64,000 bases of DNA, taken from contig JBBQBB010000004.1 in assembly GCA_038317095.1 (NCBI GenBank), positions 1 to 64,000 on the forward strand, given 5' to 3'. Source of the stretch: JAGXTF01 sp038317095 (lineage in GTDB: Bacteria; Bacteroidota; Bacteroidia; NS11-12g; UBA955). The notes below the pieces were generated by a model. That model ran no database searches, was not told where the DNA came from, and saw only the letters and a list, made by a program, of their open reading frames with translations. Within the stretch, counting starts at the first letter, position 1; each line of letters opens with the position of its first letter. Positions 59,316 through 64,000 of this stretch are shown here, piece after piece. Both the position numbers and the translations under genes were made by a program.

Positions 59316-62300
59316 ATGATAGGCAGTTTAATTAAAGGAATTACCAAAGCCTTTGGTGGCAACAAAGCAGACCGTGATATGCGCGAAGTGACCCCTTTGG
59401 TGGAAGCGGTAAATATTCATTTTCAGCAATACCAAAGTTTGTCGAACGATGAATTGCGAAACAAAACCCCTGAATTTATTGAAAGGATAAATGTTTATTT
59501 GGCCGAAATCGATGGGGAAATAGTTTCAGCGAACCAGCTACTGACAGAAACACCAGAAGACGAAACAGATGTGCGCGATGGTCTTTTTCACCAATTGGAT
59601 GACCTTGAGAAATCAAGAGATATAAAATTAGAGGAAATTCTTGACCAATTGTTGCCAGAGGCCTTTGCCGTGGTTAAAGAAACCGCAAATCGTTTTTCTA
59701 GCAACAAAACATTAGAAGCCACTGCCACGGAGCTTGACCGCGAATTGGCACTTTCCAAACCCCACATTAAAATTACTGGCAATACTGTAAATTATGTCAA
59801 TGAATGGATGGCAGCAGGCGGGCAGATTCAATGGAATATGGTGCATTATGATGTTCAACTCATTGGCGGCTGGGCTTTGCACAAAGGCAAAATTGCAGAA
59901 ATGGCTACTGGGGAAGGAAAAACTTTGGTATCCACTCTCCCATGTTACCTAAACGCACTTGGCAAACGTGGAGTGCATTTGGTTACCGTAAACGATTATT
60001 TAGCACGTAGGGATGCCGAATGGAATGCCCCGATATTTAATTTTCTTGGACAAACCGTAGACTGTTTGGAATACCACCAACCCAACAGTACCGAACGCCG
60101 AAAAGCCTATTTGGCAGACATAACTTACGGCACCAACAATGAATTTGGCTTTGATTATTTGCGGGACAACATGGCGCATAGTCCCGAAGACCAGGTGCAA
60201 CGCAAACACCATTTTGCTATGGTAGATGAGGTAGATAGTGTTTTAATTGACGATGCAAGAACGCCGTTAATTATTAGTGGACCTACCCCGCACGGTGAAG
60301 ACCAACAATTTGAAGAGCTCAAACCTAGAATTCAAAAATTGGTTGAAGAACAAAAAAAATATATAAATACGGCATTAAATGATGCAAAAAAGTTAATTGC
60401 TGATGGAAAAACCGGCCATAAAGAAGGCGACGGAGGTTTGGCACTTTTAAGAGCACACAGGGGTTTGCCGAAAAACAAGTCGCTGATTAAATATTTGGGC
60501 GAATCTGGCAACAGGTCTTTACTCACAAAAATTGAAAGCCATTATTTGCAGGATCAGCAAAAGGAAATGCCCAAGGCTGATGAGCCGCTATTCTTTACGA
60601 TTGAGGAAAAAACCAATAGCGTAGATTTAACCGAAAAAGGCATTGAGTTGATAACCGGAAACGGAGAAGATGCACACTTTTTCATTATGCCAGATGTGGG
60701 CAGCGAAATGGCGGATATTGAACGCAGCGAAGGCACAGATGAAGAAAAGCGCCATAAAAAAGACGAACTTATGCGCGATTTTGCCATTAAAAGTGACCGC
60801 ATACACAGTGTGCAGCAACTTTTAAAAGCATACACCATGTTTGAGAGAGATGTTGAATACATTATACAAGATAACAAAGTAAAAATTGTAGATGAGCAAA
60901 CAGGTCGTGTTTTAGACGGCAGAAGATACAGCGATGGATTGCATCAAGCCATTGAAGCAAAAGAGAATGTGAACGTGGAAGCCGCAACACAGACTTACGC
61001 CACTGTTACACTTCAAAATTATTTTAGAATGTACCACAAATTGGCGGGAATGACTGGAACGGCAGAAACCGAAGCCCAAGAATTGTGGGACATATACAAA
61101 CTTCCAGTTATGGTAATACCTACCAATAGGAATGCCATTCGCAAGGACCAGGAAGATTTGGTATACAAAACGGTACGTGAAAAATTCAATGCTGCCATTG
61201 AAGAAATAAACATACTCACGGCGGCTGGCAGACCCGTTTTGGTGGGTACCACCAGTGTAGAAGTGAGTGAAGTATTGAGTAGAATGCTTAAGATAAGGGG
61301 CATCAAACACAATGTATTGAACGCCAAGCAGCATCAGCGTGAAGCGGAAATTGTAGCAGAAGCTGGAAACCCGGGTGCAGTTACAATAGCAACAAACATG
61401 GCGGGTCGTGGAACGGATATTAAAATTGGGGATGCTGTAAAAGCAGCCGGTGGATTGGCCATTATAGGTACCGAGAGACATGATAGCCGACGTGTGGACA
61501 GACAGTTACGGGGGCGTGCTGGTCGACAAGGAGACCCGGGTACCTCTAGGTTTTTCGTGTCGCTTGAAGATGATTTGATGCGCATATTTGGTGCTGAACG
61601 TGTGAGTAAATTCATGGATCGTTTTGGCTACAAAGAAGGCGATGTGATAGAACACAAATGGATGTCGAACACCATTGAAAGAAACCAAAAACGCATGGAG
61701 CACAACAATTTTGGCATTCGCAAAAGATTGTTGGAATATGATGACGTGATGAACAAGCAGCGCAGCAGTATTTACAGAATGCGTAGAAATGCATTGTTCG
61801 GAGATAGATTGAGCATCGATCTTAAAAACATGGTTTACAATTGGTGTGAGGCGCAAGTAAGCACAGCCAAAGGCGGAGATAATTATTTCGATCTAGAAGT
61901 TGAAGTATTAAAAACCCTAGCCATGTCCTTGCCATTTACCCAGCAAGAATTTAACACCAAAAACGAAGCGGCACTTGCCGATTCTTTGTTTACCTATTTA
62001 ATGGATCGCTACCACGAAAAAATGGAAGAAATGCGCGTTCAAGCACTGCCGGTGTTTCAAAACATTAGCAAAGAGCAAGGCCAAAACATAGAAAATGTAG
62101 TGGTTCCTATGACCGATGGGTTTCACAAATTCCAAATCATGGTGAACATGAAACAGGCCTTGGCAAACGAATGCAGACAATTGGTGCACGAATTTGAGAA
62201 ACTAACTACGCTTCAAGTTATAGATGATGAATGGAAAGAACATTTGCGCGAATTGGACGATTTGAAAGAAAGCGTTCGCAATGCCAGTTACGAGCAAAAA

Positions 62301-62651
62301 GACCCAATTCTTATTTATAAAATTGAGAGCTTTGAAATGTATGGCAGTATGCTCAATCGACTCAACAACCGCGTATTGGGATTGTTATTCCGTGGTGGTA
62401 TAGATTCTGGCGATGAAGTAGAAGAAGCAAGAAAACCTGTACGCAGAGACAATCCAAAAGTAAAAGCGGGGCGTGAAGATTTGACAGCCATATTAGCCGG
62501 TGCTGGGCATAACAATATGCAAGGCCCTGAGCAAGAAATGGAAAGAATCCCTCAATCTCCTATTCGAAATGAAATTAAAGTAGGTAGAAACGATGCTTGC
62601 CCATGTGGCAGTGGCAAAAAGTTTAAAAACTGCCATGGCAAAGAAGGATAA
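59316..62651 (+). CDS. secA: Preprotein translocase ATPase SecA
   Basis: SecA drives unfolded preproteins through SecYEG using ATP. The ATG at 59316 gives 1111 residues, a normal size for Bacteroidota SecA, which has insertions relative to E. coli. Visible are Walker A EMATGEGKT near 195-203, the DEVDSVLIDDART block, NMAGRGTDIKIGDAV, RQLRGRAGRQGDPGTSRFF and a C-terminal SEC-C zinc motif CPCGSGKKFKNCHG. The TTG frame start at 59283 is upstream of the -7 element and not used. It feeds the five T9SS cargo proteins in this window, which all need Sec first. Confidence 0.97.
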   Translation: MIGSLIKGITKAFGGNKADRDMREVTPLVEAVNIHFQQYQSLSNDELRNKTPEFIERINVYLAEIDGEIVSANQLLTETPEDETDVRDGLFHQLDDLEKSRDIKLEEILDQLLPEAFAVVKETANRFSSNKTLEATATELDRELALSKPHIKITGNTVNYVNEWMAAGGQIQWNMVHYDVQLIGGWALHKGKIAEMATGEGKTLVSTLPCYLNALGKRGVHLVTVNDYLARRDAEWNAPIFNFLGQTVDCLEYHQPNSTERRKAYLADITYGTNNEFGFDYLRDNMAHSPEDQVQRKHHFAMVDEVDSVLIDDARTPLIISGPTPHGEDQQFEELKPRIQKLVEEQKKYINTALNDAKKLIADGKTGHKEGDGGLALLRAHRGLPKNKSLIKYLGESGNRSLLTKIESHYLQDQQKEMPKADEPLFFTIEEKTNSVDLTEKGIELITGNGEDAHFFIMPDVGSEMADIERSEGTDEEKRHKKDELMRDFAIKSDRIHSVQQLLKAYTMFERDVEYIIQDNKVKIVDEQTGRVLDGRRYSDGLHQAIEAKENVNVEAATQTYATVTLQNYFRMYHKLAGMTGTAETEAQELWDIYKLPVMVIPTNRNAIRKDQEDLVYKTVREKFNAAIEEINILTAAGRPVLVGTTSVEVSEVLSRMLKIRGIKHNVLNAKQHQREAEIVAEAGNPGAVTIATNMAGRGTDIKIGDAVKAAGGLAIIGTERHDSRRVDRQLRGRAGRQGDPGTSRFFVSLEDDLMRIFGAERVSKFMDRFGYKEGDVIEHKWMSNTIERNQKRMEHNNFGIRKRLLEYDDVMNKQRSSIYRMRRNALFGDRLSIDLKNMVYNWCEAQVSTAKGGDNYFDLEVEVLKTLAMSLPFTQQEFNTKNEAALADSLFTYLMDRYHEKMEEMRVQALPVFQNISKEQGQNIENVVVPMTDGFHKFQIMVNMKQALANECRQLVHEFEKLTTLQVIDDEWKEHLRELDDLKESVRNASYEQKDPILIYKIESFEMYGSMLNRLNNRVLGLLFRGGIDSGDEVEEARKPVRRDNPKVKAGREDLTAILAGAGHNNMQGPEQEMERIPQSPIRNEIKVGRNDACPCGSGKKFKNCHGKEG

Positions 62652-62690
62652 TCTATTGTGATTTCAGTTCGGCCAACTGCCGAATAAACC

Positions 62691-62724
62691 AAAAAAAGTG
62701 CTGAAGAAATTTAGCACTTTTTTT
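62691..62724. terminator. Bidirectional terminator after secA
   Basis: AAAAAAAGTGCT at 62691-62702 pairs with AGCACTTTTTTT at 62713-62724. The A and T tracts make it work for secA (+) and for the convergent PNGase-like gene (-). Confidence 0.9.
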
Positions 62725-62735
62725 GTTTATACTCT

Positions 62736-64000
62736 TTAATCAACAATTACCTTTTTCACAGCTCTTTGGGCGTCTTTTGTAATTTCTACCAAATAAACAC
62801 CCTTGGCCCAGCCGCTTGTATTGAATGCAATTTTAGAGTTTGAATTTGCATAAATAGCGAGTATTGTTTTGCCTAATATATCTCTCACAACAATGTCCGA
62901 ATGTTGTAAATTTTCGCCTTCAATTACAAACATATCTGAAGCAGGATTTGGGTACAAGTTTATAGATTGATTGAGGGTTAACTGGTTCTCGTTTAATGCG
63001 TAATTGGTGGTAAAATTATATTCGAAAAAACTGCCGAAATCCATACCGAAATTTTTAAGGGTGCTGCCACTGATGTTTTTTAATTTTACGGTGCCAGTGC
63101 CTTGTGCAGCATTGGCCCACCAGTTCATTCCGTCCTGACCATTGTCCGTAACTACCAATTTGTAACAACCGTTTAAATTAAAAGTTTGGCTGTAGGTTTT
63201 ATTGGCAACTGTATAAGTATTGGTTGAAACCACTTTTCCATCCACATCATAAAGGGTAAATGTATTTTCCGCTGGGTTGTTGTTGGTTTTTACATCCAAT
63301 TTAAAATCGGCAGGGATTACATCTGGGATGGTTATGAGACTGCTCATTTTGTTGTTTAATACATATTCATCTGCTGCGGTATTGACGGTGGAGATTTCTA
63401 CATTGAATTTATTGTTGCTCGCTTGCAATCCATTGGCCCATAGTCCCCAAACTGGCAAATGAATGCTAATGGTATCCATAGAATTCAAATTCCCAGCCCA
63501 GTCCCAGGTTTGCTTTACAGAAGAATTGTTTACCCAATAATTGAACCTAAGTGTAGTAATTTTGGTTTTCCCAGAATTTTGAACCAATAGAATGGGTTGC
63601 GCACAAATCGGGTTAGTCTTAGCATACACAACATTGTCGTTGGGTGCTTTAATATCCAATATCCTTGCATCCAAATTAAAACTTGGATCGTCATAAGTTA
63701 CCAGTTGATGTGCAACCAAATACCGATAATCTCCACCTGACTTTGTAGGCGACGAGATGCTGTAATCTATGGTAGACGCTGTGCCAGGGGATAAATATTG
63801 GGTTACGTTATTTTCCGTGAGTAAAGATTTTAAGCCCGGACACCAACCTTGGCGGGGAATTAACCATGTTCCACCCTGAGCCACAATGGGGTTGGTAGAA
63901 CAATCGATATTCAAACTCCAATCGAGTACGTTGGCTCCACCATTAAAATTTATATAATGCCGAATAACGCCCCCATTTTGTTCAAACTCACCATCCGAAC
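62736..64000 (-). CDS. PNGase F-related T9SS-secreted protein, 5' part beyond window
   Basis: The frame is open from 62736 to the window end, so at least 421 residues are present and the beginning is missing. The stretch NPIVAQGGTWLIPRQGWCPG resembles the conserved block of PNGase F (QGGTW, then GWCPG), and the following beta-sandwich with WDWAGNLNSMDTISIHLPVW fits peptide-N-glycosidase F-related proteins. PNGase F removes N-glycans from glycoproteins; whether the catalytic residues are kept cannot be judged from this part. The last 80 residues are a T9SS type A sorting domain (INLYPNPASDMFVI to the end), so it is exported. Confidence 0.75.
   Translation of the reverse strand, partial: SDGEFEQNGGVIRHYINFNGGANVLDWSLNIDCSTNPIVAQGGTWLIPRQGWCPGLKSLLTENNVTQYLSPGTASTIDYSISSPTKSGGDYRYLVAHQLVTYDDPSFNLDARILDIKAPNDNVVYAKTNPICAQPILLVQNSGKTKITTLRFNYWVNNSSVKQTWDWAGNLNSMDTISIHLPVWGLWANGLQASNNKFNVEISTVNTAADEYVLNNKMSSLITIPDVIPADFKLDVKTNNNPAENTFTLYDVDGKVVSTNTYTVANKTYSQTFNLNGCYKLVVTDNGQDGMNWWANAAQGTGTVKLKNISGSTLKNFGMDFGSFFEYNFTTNYALNENQLTLNQSINLYPNPASDMFVIEGENLQHSDIVVRDILGKTILAIYANSNSKIAFNTSGWAKGVYLVEITKDAQRAVKKVIVD

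Overview
The window looks like chromosomal DNA of a free-living member of the Bacteroidota, probably from a Chitinophagales/Sphingobacteriales-type lineage (the lineage is inference). The signs are an LpxC-FabZ fusion, five proteins with type IX secretion (T9SS) C-terminal sorting domains, a CusA-TolC fusion, a short NuoG, DUF4271 beside hemD, and a recurrent -7 promoter element TAnnTTTG (or TAnnTTCG) close to start codons. No rRNA, tRNA, CRISPR array, phage gene or transposase was found.

Layout. 0-0.55 kb: non-coding, beginning with a GC-rich palindromic stretch cut by the window edge. 0.55-2.1 kb: membrane-anchored papain-like protease (-). 2.2-8.6 kb: lipid A cluster lpxD, lpxC-fabZ, a CAP-domain gene, lpxA and an ABC ATPase (+). 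8.6-20.4 kb: a secreted FG-GAP protein (-), murF, a secreted unknown, a 1082-residue acyl-AMP ligase/carrier/reductase, an OmpA-like protein and a secreted Kelch protein. 20.5-25.1 kb: complex I genes nuoE-F-G-H (-), with a DUF4160/DUF2442 pair between nuoE and nuoF; the DUF4160 frame has an in-frame TAG. 25.1-31.2 kb: heavy-metal RND efflux set. 31.3-34.8 kb: a diheme cytochrome, an MBL hydrolase, menD and an NAD(P)-binding protein. 34.8-35.8 kb: gene-poor stretch with GC-rich hairpins at both ends and a broken reading frame inside. 35.8-37.1 kb: smpB, a thioesterase, a YtxJ-type bacilliredoxin and an overlooked 42-residue lipoprotein (-). 37.2-42.9 kb: THUMP-like methyltransferase (+), Omp85/DUF4271/hemD operon (-) and hemW (+). 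43-46.1 kb: small membrane proteins, a PPOX-fold protein, and a geranylgeranyl-reductase-like flavoprotein next to a ferredoxin.

46.3-53.6 kb is the most system-like region. It is a four-gene operon: ECF sigma factor, a protein with an anti-sigma-like N-terminus, one inner-membrane helix, a long linker and an outer-membrane beta-barrel, then two large T9SS-secreted proteins, closed by a strong terminator. The second protein has the architecture of the dual-membrane-spanning anti-sigma factors (Dma/Das) of Bacteroides. 53.7-64 kb holds a tandem universal stress protein, a TRIC-family channel, a TonB-dependent receptor, a YkuK-like protein, a helical LEA-like protein, secA, and a PNGase F-related secreted protein that runs off the window end.

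Several start codons were moved downstream because the longest reading frame begins inside a -7 promoter element. Functions rest on motifs read by eye; no database search was possible.
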